Shown in pieces: positions 50,758 to 58,737 of a DNA stretch of 64,000 nucleotides. A program made the position numbers and the translations under genes. Source of the DNA: an uncultured Eubacteriales bacterium (GTDB taxonomy: Bacteria > Bacillota > Clostridia > Christensenellales > Aristaeellaceae); NCBI GenBank assembly GCA_902799045.1, contig CADBZH010000005.1, positions 1 through 64,000 of the forward strand, written 5' to 3'. Numbering within the stretch: position 1 is the first letter of the stretch; each line of letters starts with the position of its first letter. The notes below the pieces were generated by a model, which was given only the letters and a program-made list of their open reading frames with translations, made no database searches and had not been told where the DNA came from.

Positions 50758-51012
50758 TTATAGACAAATCACCATGATCGCGCCCACGCCGCAGACCAGC
50801 ACGCCGGCGAGCTTCCACAGGTCGCGCTTTCTGAGCGCCACGACGCCGACGAGGCCCGCGGCCATCAGCGCGAGGCCGACGTAGTTGACGGGCTTCAGCG
50901 ATACGGCCGTCAGCGTGCCCTGCCGCATGGCGTTCAGCAGGAAGTACGCGCCCACAGCCACGACGATCACCGGCAGAAGCCAGCCGCCGAAACGCCTGTT
51001 CTCTCCCGACAT
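50758..51012 (-). CDS. Small membrane protein between T-box and valS
   Basis: An 84-residue protein with three hydrophobic segments (residues ~10-25, 38-54, 63-83). The last ends at the C-terminus (LAGVLVCGVGAIMVICL). The ATG at 51012 has GAGGGGGGATATC upstream; the open frame reaches further but crosses the T-box terminator. No family is recognised. It lies 18 bp before the first valS start and directly after the T-box, so it should be induced together with valS by uncharged tRNA-Val. Confidence 0.7.
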   Translation of the reverse strand: MSGENRRFGGWLLPVIVVAVGAYFLLNAMRQGTLTAVSLKPVNYVGLALMAAGLVGVVALRKRDLWKLAGVLVCGVGAIMVICL

Positions 51013-51039
51013 GATATCCCCCCTCACCGGTGGACAAAT

Positions 51040-51290
51040 AAATACGCGAAGCCCCGCCACAAAGGGCGGATTGCTCCGCGGTACCACCTTATTTCGTTGA
51101 GACGCCGCGCGTCTCAACCTCTCTGCGCTCTAAGGGGCGCACCCCGCCGGGTTACTCCGTTCGCCCGACCGTCTCGGAAGCGACCTTCGCCCGTCAGGGT
51201 TCCGGGCGGCCTTTCAGCCAGTGAACCGCCCTCTCTTTGGAATTGAACAGGCTACTCCTCTTCGTCATCGACGCAATCATTATAGCATCC
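51040..51290 (-). promoter_or_regulatory. T-box leader (tRNA-sensing riboswitch) for the valS unit
   Basis: On the minus strand the T-box sequence AAGGTGGTACCGCGG (51076-51090) is intact. Upstream lies a stem I-like region with AGTA, AGAGAGGGCGG and GGCTGAAAGGCC motifs; downstream CGCGGAGC ... CCGCC ... GGCGG ... GCTTCGCG forms the terminator whose 5' strand competes with the T-box antiterminator, followed by TATTTATTT. T-boxes bind uncharged tRNA through a specifier codon; candidate valine codons (GTC, GTA) occur near the 3' side of stem I, but I could not fix the specifier by hand. Confidence 0.9.
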
Positions 51291-51340
51291 CCGCCCGGTT
51301 TCGTCAAACGGATTGGGGCGCATGACACGATTTTAACACT

Positions 51341-51838
51341 CTATAACACGCGGTCCGCCACCAGCGCCGTCCAACCGTCCATCTCCACCGACTTGACGAC
51401 CTGAAAGCCGTTCTTCTTCCAGAAGTGATTCGCCTGTGGATTGTCGCTGGCGATGGCCAGCCGCAGCCGCCGCACCCCCATGGACCGGAAGCAGTCCGCC
51501 GCCCCGGCGATGATCGCGCTGCCCAGGCCGCGGCCCTGGAGGCGGTGATCCATCATGAAGAAGCCGATGTAGCAGGTCTCATCGTCCGGATAGACCTCGA
51601 TGAAGTCCATGACCGCCACCATCTCCGCCCCGTCGAAGAAGCCGAGGTAGTGCTTCTGTTCCGGCGAGACCCCCTCCGGCAGGAGCGCCATGTCCCGCCG
51701 GACCTGCTCCAGGCTGGGCTCTGCAGCGCAGTAGAGATAGTAGTCCCGGTGCTGCCGGCAGAATTCAAATACGGCTTCGGCATCCCTCTCGCCCAGGGCG
51801 CGGACGGCATAGCGGGAACTGAGTCTTTCGATCTCCAT
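51341..51838 (-). CDS. GNAT-family N-acetyltransferase
   Basis: A 165-residue acetyltransferase with the acetyl-CoA-binding motif A in FFMMDHRLQGRGLGSAIIAG (~residues 94-113) and motif B near LAIASDNPQANHFWKKNGFQ (~130-149). The substrate cannot be told; the family acts on amino groups of proteins or small molecules. It lies 11 bp after the next gene on the same strand and the two probably form a unit. Confidence 0.88.
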   Translation of the reverse strand: MEIERLSSRYAVRALGERDAEAVFEFCRQHRDYYLYCAAEPSLEQVRRDMALLPEGVSPEQKHYLGFFDGAEMVAVMDFIEVYPDDETCYIGFFMMDHRLQGRGLGSAIIAGAADCFRSMGVRRLRLAIASDNPQANHFWKKNGFQVVKSVEMDGWTALVADRVL

Positions 51839-51849
51839 TCGCCGCCTCC

Positions 51850-52143
51850 TCAGTCAAACTGGTTGCGCGGGTCGTTGCTCTTGCGGGTCCTGCCGTCGTC
51901 CTCCAGGAACTCGATCTCCAGCCGCTGGAAGGGCACGTCCTCGATGAAGTGCTCCGGCAAAAACTGCGTCCGGCGGAACTCCTCGAACTCGCGGTAGTGC
52001 TTGTTCAGCCACAGCGGACGCGGGATGTCGAACCCGTGGCACAGCTCCGTCAGCGCGTCCTCCACGCCCTCCCAGGCGCAATCCGCCGTGGCCTGCCGCT
52101 CGATGCGGTGCTTCCTGATGATCTTTGCCCATAGTCTCGGCAT
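51850..52143 (-). CDS. Conserved hypothetical protein, 97 residues
   Basis: MPRLWAKIIRKHRIERQATA is followed by an acidic body ending in SNDPRNQFD. It is rich in aromatic and charged residues, has no signal or membrane segment, and reads like a small protein I have seen in Bacillota genomes without an assigned function. The ATG at 52143 has ACGGAGGGATG upstream; the longer frame to 52368 has no start signals and enters a repeat. It is followed by the GNAT gene after 11 bp. Confidence 0.65.
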   Translation of the reverse strand: MPRLWAKIIRKHRIERQATADCAWEGVEDALTELCHGFDIPRPLWLNKHYREFEEFRRTQFLPEHFIEDVPFQRLEIEFLEDDGRTRKSNDPRNQFD

Positions 52144-52368
52144 GGGGCATCCCTCCGTAACGCGTGCTGGGACTATTATAGCGCATGGGTGGTGAATTGG
52201 CAAACGGAAAGTTCGGCGACAGCAGGGTAGCACGTGAGTTACAATGGTATTGCAACGGTATGAATCCATGTTGGTGTAGGGGCGGCGTTTCGGCTCGCCT
52301 GAGCACAAATCGCCGGGTTGTACCCTGCGGGCGGCAACGGCGCTCCCACTGGGGTATTGGCAATACAA

Positions 52369-52478
52369 TTAGAGTGTGTTTCTAAATCCCAGGAGATGCA
52401 GTTTCGAGCGTAGTTGGCTGCATTTCAAGGCGGTTTTCCGCAGGTTTACTGGTGGCAAATCAAGGAAACATGCGTTCG
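52369..52478 (+). repeat. Dispersed repeat, copy B
   Basis: TTAGAGTGTGTTTC, AAATCCC, GCAGTTTCG, GGCTGCATTTC and GTTTTCC occur in the same order as in the inverted copy at 670-752. The 120 bp just before (52255-52365) is a GC-rich inverted-repeat-like stretch (GGGGCGGCG, CGCCGGGTTGTACC) of the kind also dispersed in gut Bacillota. Together they fill the 385-bp gap between the hypothetical and M23 genes, and I see no gene in it. Confidence 0.55.
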
Positions 52479-52528
52479 CCGTGTCTGCGACTGGTCCCGT
52501 CCAGGTTCTCACGTCCGGGTTCCCGTCC

Positions 52529-53188
52529 TCATTCGTCAGCCGCCTTCATCCGCTCCTCAAAATCCGCCGGCGTCCCGTCCAGCGTCAGCTCGAAGTGGAC
52601 GTGCGGGCCAAGGTCGCCCTCGCAGGGCACGGACGGCGCGACGGCGCTGATCACGTCCCCGGCGGCGACGGTCCGGCCCACCTCCACCAGCTTCAGCGTA
52701 TTGAGCCCCCGATAGACTGAGGCGAGGCCGTCGCCGTGGTCGATCGCGATCACATTCCCCCACAACCGGTCGCTGTAGGCGTCCGAAACCACGCCGTCCC
52801 GGCAGGCATAGACGGCCTCCCCCGGCATGCCGGCGAGGTCCAGCGCCGGGTGGGTCTGCCACTGGGAGAGCGTGCCCGACCACACGGGCGCGTCCGGCGA
52901 GTACGCCCCGACGACCTCTCCCTCCAACGGCCAGACCCAGCGGACGGGCTCGGGCGTCGGTTCAGGCGTGGGCTGAGACAGAGCTGCGCGCACCGGAAGG
53001 GCGCTCTCCACCGGCGTAAGCGCGTCGGTTTCCGCCGTCCGCGTCCGATAGGCGTCGGAGGCCGTGCCCAGCACCGCCAGGAGCAGCACCAGTCCCGCGT
53101 ACCAGGCCACCCGTCCCCACTGTTCGCGGCTGAGCCGGCCCGCCTGGCGCTTCACTCCGGCCCATGCGTGTTTGATCCTTTCCTGCAT
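52529..53188 (-). CDS. Membrane-anchored M23-family (LytM) peptidase domain protein
   Basis: A 219-residue protein with one membrane anchor (residues ~28-47, VAWYAGLVLLLAVLGTASD), a proline-rich linker (TPEPTPEPVRWVWPL) and an M23 domain. Zinc-ligand positions are seen in HPALDLAG (H...D) and in GPHVHFEL (HxH), so the enzyme may be active on peptidoglycan cross-links; SpoIIQ-type relatives are often inactive scaffolds. The start at 53188 uses AAAAGGGGG, which lies in the 3' arm of the terminator of the preceding DacF gene. Confidence 0.85.
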   Translation of the reverse strand: MQERIKHAWAGVKRQAGRLSREQWGRVAWYAGLVLLLAVLGTASDAYRTRTAETDALTPVESALPVRAALSQPTPEPTPEPVRWVWPLEGEVVGAYSPDAPVWSGTLSQWQTHPALDLAGMPGEAVYACRDGVVSDAYSDRLWGNVIAIDHGDGLASVYRGLNTLKLVEVGRTVAAGDVISAVAPSVPCEGDLGPHVHFELTLDGTPADFEERMKAADE

Positions 53189-53189
53189 A

Positions 53190-53234
53190 CAAAAACCCCC
53201 TTTTACCGTGAGTATCGCCGGTAAAAGGGGGTTT
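53190..53234 (-). terminator. Terminator hairpin that contains the next gene's ribosome-binding site
   Basis: Minus-strand AAACCCCCTTTTACCG ... CGGTAAAAGGGGGTTTTTG is a 16-bp stem with a U-tract between the DacF stop (53251) and the M23 start (53188). The GGGGG of the 3' arm is the only ribosome-binding site for the M23 gene, so folding both ends transcription and hides that site. Confidence 0.75.
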
Positions 53235-53250
53235 ATACAGGGGACTTCGA

Positions 53251-54762
53251 TCAATCGTAATCGTCATACTCGTCGTCATCGTCGTCGTCCCGATGGCGGC
53301 GGCTCCGGCGATGCTTCTCGTCGCGGCGCTTCTGGGCGCTCATGCGGCGCATGTACTCCAGCCGACGCGCCTCGTAGATGCGCCTGCGGCGCTTTTCCTT
53401 GCGCCTGCCGCGCACCGCCGCCGCGACCAGCAGCAGCACGATCAGCAGGATCAGCACCGCCGCCAGCAGCACCACCAGCGGGTTTTCGAAGGCGCTGAGC
53501 CAGGGGAAGATGTCCGTCAGCTCGGCCTTGGGCGGCTGCTCCGCGATGGAGCGCTCGGCCACCAGCAGCGCGGTGATCTCCTTTCCGGACTGGTCCACAT
53601 AGCGCAGGCGGCCGATGATCTCGCCCTCGGAGATGGGCGCGACCATGTCGCTGGTGACGGTCATCTCGCAGCGTGAGACGAAGTCGTCCACGGCTTCGGC
53701 CATGGCCTGGTCGTTGTTGTTCTCCACCATGCGGGTGTAGTCCGGGTCGCTGATCTGGGCGATCTTCAGCCCAAGCATGCCGCCCTGGGGGTCCGACTCG
53801 ATGGCGTTGGATACGCGCAGCGTCGCCAGCTGCCTGCCCGCGTAGCCGAACATCTGCTCCATGGTGTAGGCCGTGTAGCAGGTGAAGCCGTAGTTGAACA
53901 TGCGGATCGTGTCGATCCACTTCTCCTGGGCGCCCTCGCCGTGCAGGTCCACGGTCACCAGGCGCACGCCGTCCCGCTCCGCCGCGCCGACGAAGCACTG
54001 GCCCGCCATGCTGTGGAAGCCGGTCTTGATGCCGATGCAGTCGGGATAATAGTAGGTGTTGTCCTTCTTGAGCAGCGAATTGGTGTTGACGATCCGCACC
54101 TCCTGGGGCGCGTTGTAGCGGGTGATCGTCATGGTGTAGCTGGGCGCGGAGGTGATCTGCCGGAAGGCATCCAGCTTCACGGCCTCGCTGGCGATGCGCG
54201 CCAAATCCAGCGCGGTGGACCAGTGGTTTTCGTCGTGGTAGCCGTGGGGATTGGCAAAGTGGGTGTCCTCGCAGCCCAGCTCCTTCGCCCGGGCGTTCAT
54301 CCGGTTGACGAAGTTGTCCACGCTGCCGCTGACCAGCACGGCGATGGCGTTCGCGCCGTCGTTGCCGGAGGTGAGCATGAAGCCGTAGAGCAGGTCCCGG
54401 AAGGGCATCACGTCGCCGGGGAACACCGGGATCAGCGAGCTGTCCGCCGGGATCTCGTTGGCCTGCTTGGGGATGACGATGGTGGTGTCCATGGCGATGC
54501 CGCTCTCCAGCGCCAGCAGCAGCGTCATCACCTTGGTGGTGGACGCGGGATACATGCGCTGGCGGGCGTTCTTGGCAAACAGGATATCGCCGTTGCTGGC
54601 GTCCACCAGCACCGCCGCCTGGGCATAGAGGTGCCCCTCGTGCAGCAGCTGCGGCACGTTTCGGTTGTAATCGGCGGGCGTCTCCTCCGCCTGCGCCGTC
54701 GCGCCCATGAGCGCAAGCAGCGCGGCGAGCAGCAGGGCCAGCCCTTTGAACCGTCGAAGCAT
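53251..54762 (-). CDS. D-alanyl-D-alanine carboxypeptidase (DacF/PBP5-type), paralogue 1
   Basis: A 503-residue S11-family enzyme with a signal peptide (MLRRFKGLALLLAALLALMG) and the penicillin-binding triad: SxxK in PASTTKVMTLL, SxN in LTSGNDGANA and KTG in GIKTGFHS. A beta-sandwich domain follows, then a membrane helix (~residues 440-462) and a basic, aspartate-ending cytoplasmic tail (KRRDEKHRRSRRHRDDDDDD). It trims the terminal D-Ala from peptidoglycan stem peptides. The start at 54762 has GGTGAGG upstream. A second copy lies directly upstream on the same strand. Confidence 0.93.
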   Translation of the reverse strand: MLRRFKGLALLLAALLALMGATAQAEETPADYNRNVPQLLHEGHLYAQAAVLVDASNGDILFAKNARQRMYPASTTKVMTLLLALESGIAMDTTIVIPKQANEIPADSSLIPVFPGDVMPFRDLLYGFMLTSGNDGANAIAVLVSGSVDNFVNRMNARAKELGCEDTHFANPHGYHDENHWSTALDLARIASEAVKLDAFRQITSAPSYTMTITRYNAPQEVRIVNTNSLLKKDNTYYYPDCIGIKTGFHSMAGQCFVGAAERDGVRLVTVDLHGEGAQEKWIDTIRMFNYGFTCYTAYTMEQMFGYAGRQLATLRVSNAIESDPQGGMLGLKIAQISDPDYTRMVENNNDQAMAEAVDDFVSRCEMTVTSDMVAPISEGEIIGRLRYVDQSGKEITALLVAERSIAEQPPKAELTDIFPWLSAFENPLVVLLAAVLILLIVLLLVAAAVRGRRKEKRRRRIYEARRLEYMRRMSAQKRRDEKHRRSRRHRDDDDDDEYDDYD

Positions 54763-54858
54763 TTCCAACCTCACCATCGAATCAAAGAAGTATCGCGTTC
54801 ATTATACCACCGACGCCGGGATTTGTACAGCGCGGGCCGGGAATCCTAACAATGGGCG

Positions 54859-56310
54859 TCATCGCGTTTTGACCGTCTTTTTGCGCTTCCGGTTCCGTCT
54901 GCGGCGGCGGCGCTTCTGCTCGATGACATACCAGGCCGCGCCGGCGCAGACGATCAGCAGCACCATAAGCGCCAGCACCACGGCGAAGGCCGGGATGCCG
55001 CGCTTTGGCGTCGGTTCCGGCATGGCCTGAGGCGCTTCGGTCCGCGGCGCTTCGGCGGGCGGGGCCGGCGCTTCGGTGATGACCGGCGCTTCGGTGGGCT
55101 TCGCGGCGACGTCCGCGGCGGCAACCAGCTGCGCGGTCACTTCGCTGCCGTTCGGCAGGGCGCAGCGCACGCTGCCCATGATCTCGCCCTTGCCGACCGG
55201 GGCGACGTCGGAGCGCGTCCAGCGGATCTCGGCGGCCATGGCCATCTGGGCGGCCAGCTCGTCCAGCGAAGCCTGGCTGCCGTTTACGGCCTTCACCGTC
55301 GCGCCGCCGTCCTCCACGTTGTAGAGGGTCAGCGGCAGGGTCTCCTCGCCCGGGGCCGCACCTTCGATTTCGACCGTGTTGAACGCGGCGGCGGCGCGCT
55401 CCATCAGCTCCGCGCCGGAAACGTCGCGGTACTGCGTGAAGCCGTATTCGAACAGCCGCGCCGCGTCGTACCACTTGTCCATCTCCCCCGCGCAGTTCAG
55501 CACGACGCAGAGGACCCGCATGCCGTCGCGCTCGGCGGAGCCCACGAAGCACCAACCCGCCTTGCCGTGGTGGCCGGTCTTGATGCCGGTGCAGTCCGGG
55601 TAGTAATACTTTTGGTCCTTTTGGAGCAAAGTATTGCGGGAGATGATCTCGGCAGACCGGGTTGCATCGCCGCGGGTGACGGTGATGGTCCAGGAGGGCT
55701 GCTTCACCACGTCCCGGAACGTGGGATCGAGCATGGCGTAGCGGGACAGGATCGCCAGGTCCTGGGCGGTGGTGTAGTGGTCGGCGTCGTGGTAGCCGTG
55801 GGCGTTGACGTAGTGGGTACCCTCCAGGCCCAATTCGGCCGCCCGCGCGTTCATGTGCTGGACGAAGGCCTCGATGCTGCCGTCCACCAGCACGGCCACG
55901 GCGTTCGCGCCGTCGTTGCCGGAGGAGAGCATGAAGCTGTACAGCAGGTCTCGCCAGGTCATCACGTCGCCGGGCTTGACGGGGATTACGGAGCTGCCCT
56001 CCGGCACGTCGCCCGCCTCCGCCGGAATGGTGACCGGCTCGTCCAGGGAAATGCCGCTCTCGATGCCCAGCAGCAGCGTCATGATCTTGGTGGTGCTGGC
56101 CGGGTACATGCGCACGCGGGCATTCTTCGTGAACAGCGTCTCGCCCGTGTCCATGTCGATCAGCAGCGCCGACTGGGCATAGAGATGCTCCGGCGAAAGG
56201 TTCTGCGGCGCGCTCATGTCGTAGGGCGCGACCTCGGCCGGGGCGGTTGCGGGCAAAAGCGTTATCAAAGCGGCGATCAGCGCCGCGAGGACTTTCCTTG
56301 AAAGCGTCAT
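54859..56310 (-). CDS. D-alanyl-D-alanine carboxypeptidase (DacF/PBP5-type), paralogue 2
   Basis: A 483-residue S11-family enzyme with signal peptide (VLAALIAALITLLPATAPAE), SxxK in PASTTKIMTLL, SxN in LSSGNDGANA and KTG in GIKTGHHG. A proline/alanine-rich linker (ITEAPAPPAEAPRTEAPQAM) precedes a C-terminal membrane helix and a very basic tail (KRRRRRRNRKRKKTVKTR). It is similar throughout to the next gene, with linker and tail the most diverged, so the pair is an old tandem duplication. AAGGAGACACGC precedes the ATG. Confidence 0.93.
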   Translation of the reverse strand: MTLSRKVLAALIAALITLLPATAPAEVAPYDMSAPQNLSPEHLYAQSALLIDMDTGETLFTKNARVRMYPASTTKIMTLLLGIESGISLDEPVTIPAEAGDVPEGSSVIPVKPGDVMTWRDLLYSFMLSSGNDGANAVAVLVDGSIEAFVQHMNARAAELGLEGTHYVNAHGYHDADHYTTAQDLAILSRYAMLDPTFRDVVKQPSWTITVTRGDATRSAEIISRNTLLQKDQKYYYPDCTGIKTGHHGKAGWCFVGSAERDGMRVLCVVLNCAGEMDKWYDAARLFEYGFTQYRDVSGAELMERAAAAFNTVEIEGAAPGEETLPLTLYNVEDGGATVKAVNGSQASLDELAAQMAMAAEIRWTRSDVAPVGKGEIMGSVRCALPNGSEVTAQLVAAADVAAKPTEAPVITEAPAPPAEAPRTEAPQAMPEPTPKRGIPAFAVVLALMVLLIVCAGAAWYVIEQKRRRRRRNRKRKKTVKTR

Positions 56311-56535
56311 GCGTGTCTCCTTAGTGTATCCGGGCGTTTTGATGGCAAACGTCCCGTACCTTATATCTTATCACCAGATGCGAAATTTGTACAGCGCGAC
56401 TATAAAAACCTAACATTTAAAAAAAACAACTTGAAATCATGTCAGGAATCGTTTATAATAATAACAAAAACATGAAAATGGTTTGACATACTCATTCGAT
56501 TTCATTGTTACAACGGCCTTAGAGGAGGATCGACC

Positions 56536-57228
56536 ATGCCCAAACGGATCTTGATTGTCGACGATGAGCCTTTGATCGTAAAAGGTTTGAAATATTCACT
56601 GGAGCAGGACGGCTATGAGACCGACTCCGCCGCGGACGGCGAGGAGGCCGTGGAGAAGTTCTTCAACGGCAACTATGATCTGGTGCTGCTGGACGTGATG
56701 CTGCCGAAGATCGACGGCATCGAGGTCTGCCAGCGCATCCGCGAGCGCAGCAACGTGTCCATCATCATGCTCACGGCCAAGGGCGACGACATGGACAAGA
56801 TCCTGGGTCTGGAATACGGCGCGGACGACTATATGACCAAGCCCTTCAACATCCTGGAGGTCAAGGCCCGCATCCGCACCATCTTCCGCCGCACCACCAT
56901 GATGCAGCGGGAAACCGGCCAGCGCATCATCACCGTGCGCGACATGCAGCTGAACGTGAACAACCGCTCCGTGACGGTAGGCGGCCGTGAGGTGAACCTC
57001 ACCGCCAAGGAATTCGACCTGCTGCATCTGTTTGCCACCAACCGCGGCAAGGTGTTTTCCCGGGAAAACCTGCTGGAAACCATCTGGAAGTACGACTACT
57101 TGGGCGATCTGCGCACCGTAGACGTGCACATCCGCCGCTTGCGCGAGAAGGTTGAAAAGGTGCCCAGCCAGCCTGAGTACATCTTCACCAAGTGGGGAGT
57201 GGGCTACTATTTCACTGACAAGGATTAA
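56536..57228 (+). CDS. OmpR-family response regulator (WalR/YycF-like)
   Basis: A 230-residue regulator with receiver motifs ILIVDDEPLIV, LVLLDVMLPKIDG (phospho-Asp) and GADDYMTKPFNI, and a winged-helix domain (LTAKEFDLLHLFATNRGKVF, RTVDVHIRRLREKVEKVPSQ) whose sequence is close to WalR/YycF, the essential cell-wall regulator of Bacillota. GAGGAGGATCGACC precedes the ATG. A TTGACA at 56483-56488 lies in the 225-bp gap before it, with a less clear -10 box (TTACAA, 19-bp spacer). The kinase gene overlaps its 3' end. Confidence 0.94.
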   Translation: MPKRILIVDDEPLIVKGLKYSLEQDGYETDSAADGEEAVEKFFNGNYDLVLLDVMLPKIDGIEVCQRIRERSNVSIIMLTAKGDDMDKILGLEYGADDYMTKPFNILEVKARIRTIFRRTTMMQRETGQRIITVRDMQLNVNNRSVTVGGREVNLTAKEFDLLHLFATNRGKVFSRENLLETIWKYDYLGDLRTVDVHIRRLREKVEKVPSQPEYIFTKWGVGYYFTDKD

Positions 57229-58693
57229 AGCCTTCATACATTCCATACGCTGGAAGATCACCATCGCCTACCTTCTGATCATCGTCGTGGCGTTCACCGT
57301 CATCGGCTTTTCGCTGATTCAGCTGGTGGGCGAATATCTGTTTACCCAGCGCAGCCGGGACGACCAGAGAATCGCCGACAGCCTCGCCGAGGGCTTCAGC
57401 GATTATTTGGTCGCTTTTGATGCGCGGAGCATGTATGAAAGCGCCCGGGAGACGGCCCGCGCCCAGCAGAGCCGGGTGCTGGTGCTGGACGCGCTGTGCG
57501 TGGTGCAGGTGGACACAGCCTCTGAGCTGAACGGCCAGCGCTTCATCACCGCGGAGATCGACCGCGTGCTGAACGGCTCCGGCGGCGACTATGGCTTTTA
57601 CGACGCCAGGAACTCCGCCGGCGGCTTCTTTTTGCTGGCGGCGCTGAACGGCTTTTCCCGCGCCAACGCCATGACCGGCGTCTACGCCAGCCCCATCCGC
57701 CAGGGCGGAACGCTCATCGGCGTGCTGGTCTACATCAGCCAGGTGCAGGAGATCTACGAGAGCCTGCGCGATATCCAGATCCGCATCATCTCCTGGATGG
57801 CCATCGTGCTGGTGGCGGTGCTGCTGATCAACGCGCTGGTGCTGCGCACGATCACGCGACCCATCGGCGAGCTGAACGAGGGCATTTCCCGCATGAGCAA
57901 GGGCGACCTGTCCGCCCGGGTGCGCGTGCGCGGCAACAATGAATTCGCCGGCCTGGCCCGGGCGTTCAACAGCATGTCCGAGCGCCTGGAGCAGCTGGAC
58001 AAGTCCAGGAGCCAGTTCGTCTCCAACGCCAGCCACGAGCTGAAGACCCCGCTGAGCACGATGAAGATCCTGATCGAGACGCTGATGTATCAGGACCCGC
58101 CGGACCCCGCCATGACCAAGGAATTCCTGACCGACGCCAACCAGGAGATCGACCGGCTGAACCGCATCGTGTCCGACCTGCTGACGCTGGTGAACATCGA
58201 CAACGGCATGAAGCTGAACCTGGCGGAGCTGGACATCGGCGCGCTGCTGCAGGAGCAGGTGAAGCGCCTGGCCCCGCTGGCGCGGGAGAACGGCGTGGAG
58301 CTGGATTGCGCGCTGAAGGAGACGCTGGAGGTCAACGGCGATCAGACGAAGCTGCAGCAGGTGGTGTACAACATCATCGACAACGCCATCAAGTACACGC
58401 CCCGGGGCGGCGAAGTGCATTGCGCGCTGAACCGCTCCAGCAAAAAGGCCGTCATCCGCGTGACGGACACCGGCGTGGGCATCCCCGCGGAGGACCTGCC
58501 CCACATATTCGACCGATTCTATCGGGTGGACAAGGCGCGCTCGCGGGAGACCGGCGGCACCGGCCTGGGCCTGAGCATCGTGAAGCAGTTCGTGCTGCTG
58601 CACGGCGGCACCATCGACGCCAGGAGCGCCCCCGGCAAGGGCTCGACGTTCATCATCGAGCTGCCGCTGGCGGAAAAGAAGAAGGAAGCGTAA
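57152..58693 (+). CDS. Sensor histidine kinase (WalK-like), start uncertain
   Basis: Up to 513 residues: a first membrane helix (IAYLLIIVVAFTVIGFSLIQ), an extracytoplasmic sensor domain, a second helix (ISWMAIVLVAVLLINALVL), HAMP, the phospho-His motif FVSNASHELKTPLSTMK and an ATPase domain (N-box NIIDNAIKYTP, G1 DTGVGIPAEDLP, G2 GTGLGLSIVK). The only ATG in frame before the first helix, at 57152, lies 77 bases inside the regulator gene. A CTG near 57209, 14 bases after GGGGAG, would give a more usual N-terminus. No cytoplasmic PAS domain is visible, unlike typical WalK. It pairs with the regulator and is followed by a GerMN lipoprotein. Confidence 0.9.
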   Translation: MKRCPASLSTSSPSGEWATISLTRIKAFIHSIRWKITIAYLLIIVVAFTVIGFSLIQLVGEYLFTQRSRDDQRIADSLAEGFSDYLVAFDARSMYESARETARAQQSRVLVLDALCVVQVDTASELNGQRFITAEIDRVLNGSGGDYGFYDARNSAGGFFLLAALNGFSRANAMTGVYASPIRQGGTLIGVLVYISQVQEIYESLRDIQIRIISWMAIVLVAVLLINALVLRTITRPIGELNEGISRMSKGDLSARVRVRGNNEFAGLARAFNSMSERLEQLDKSRSQFVSNASHELKTPLSTMKILIETLMYQDPPDPAMTKEFLTDANQEIDRLNRIVSDLLTLVNIDNGMKLNLAELDIGALLQEQVKRLAPLARENGVELDCALKETLEVNGDQTKLQQVVYNIIDNAIKYTPRGGEVHCALNRSSKKAVIRVTDTGVGIPAEDLPHIFDRFYRVDKARSRETGGTGLGLSIVKQFVLLHGGTIDARSAPGKGSTFIIELPLAEKKKEA

Positions 58694-58737
58694 TCGGAAC
58701 GATTATGGGAAGCGATGCGCGAAGGGAGGTTGATTTC

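Noticed and set aside
47725..50763. A 1012-codon plus-strand open frame
   Set aside because: It is the antisense of valS, whose minus-strand frame carries all synthetase motifs. The plus-strand product is His/Gln/Leu-rich, typical of a shadow frame.
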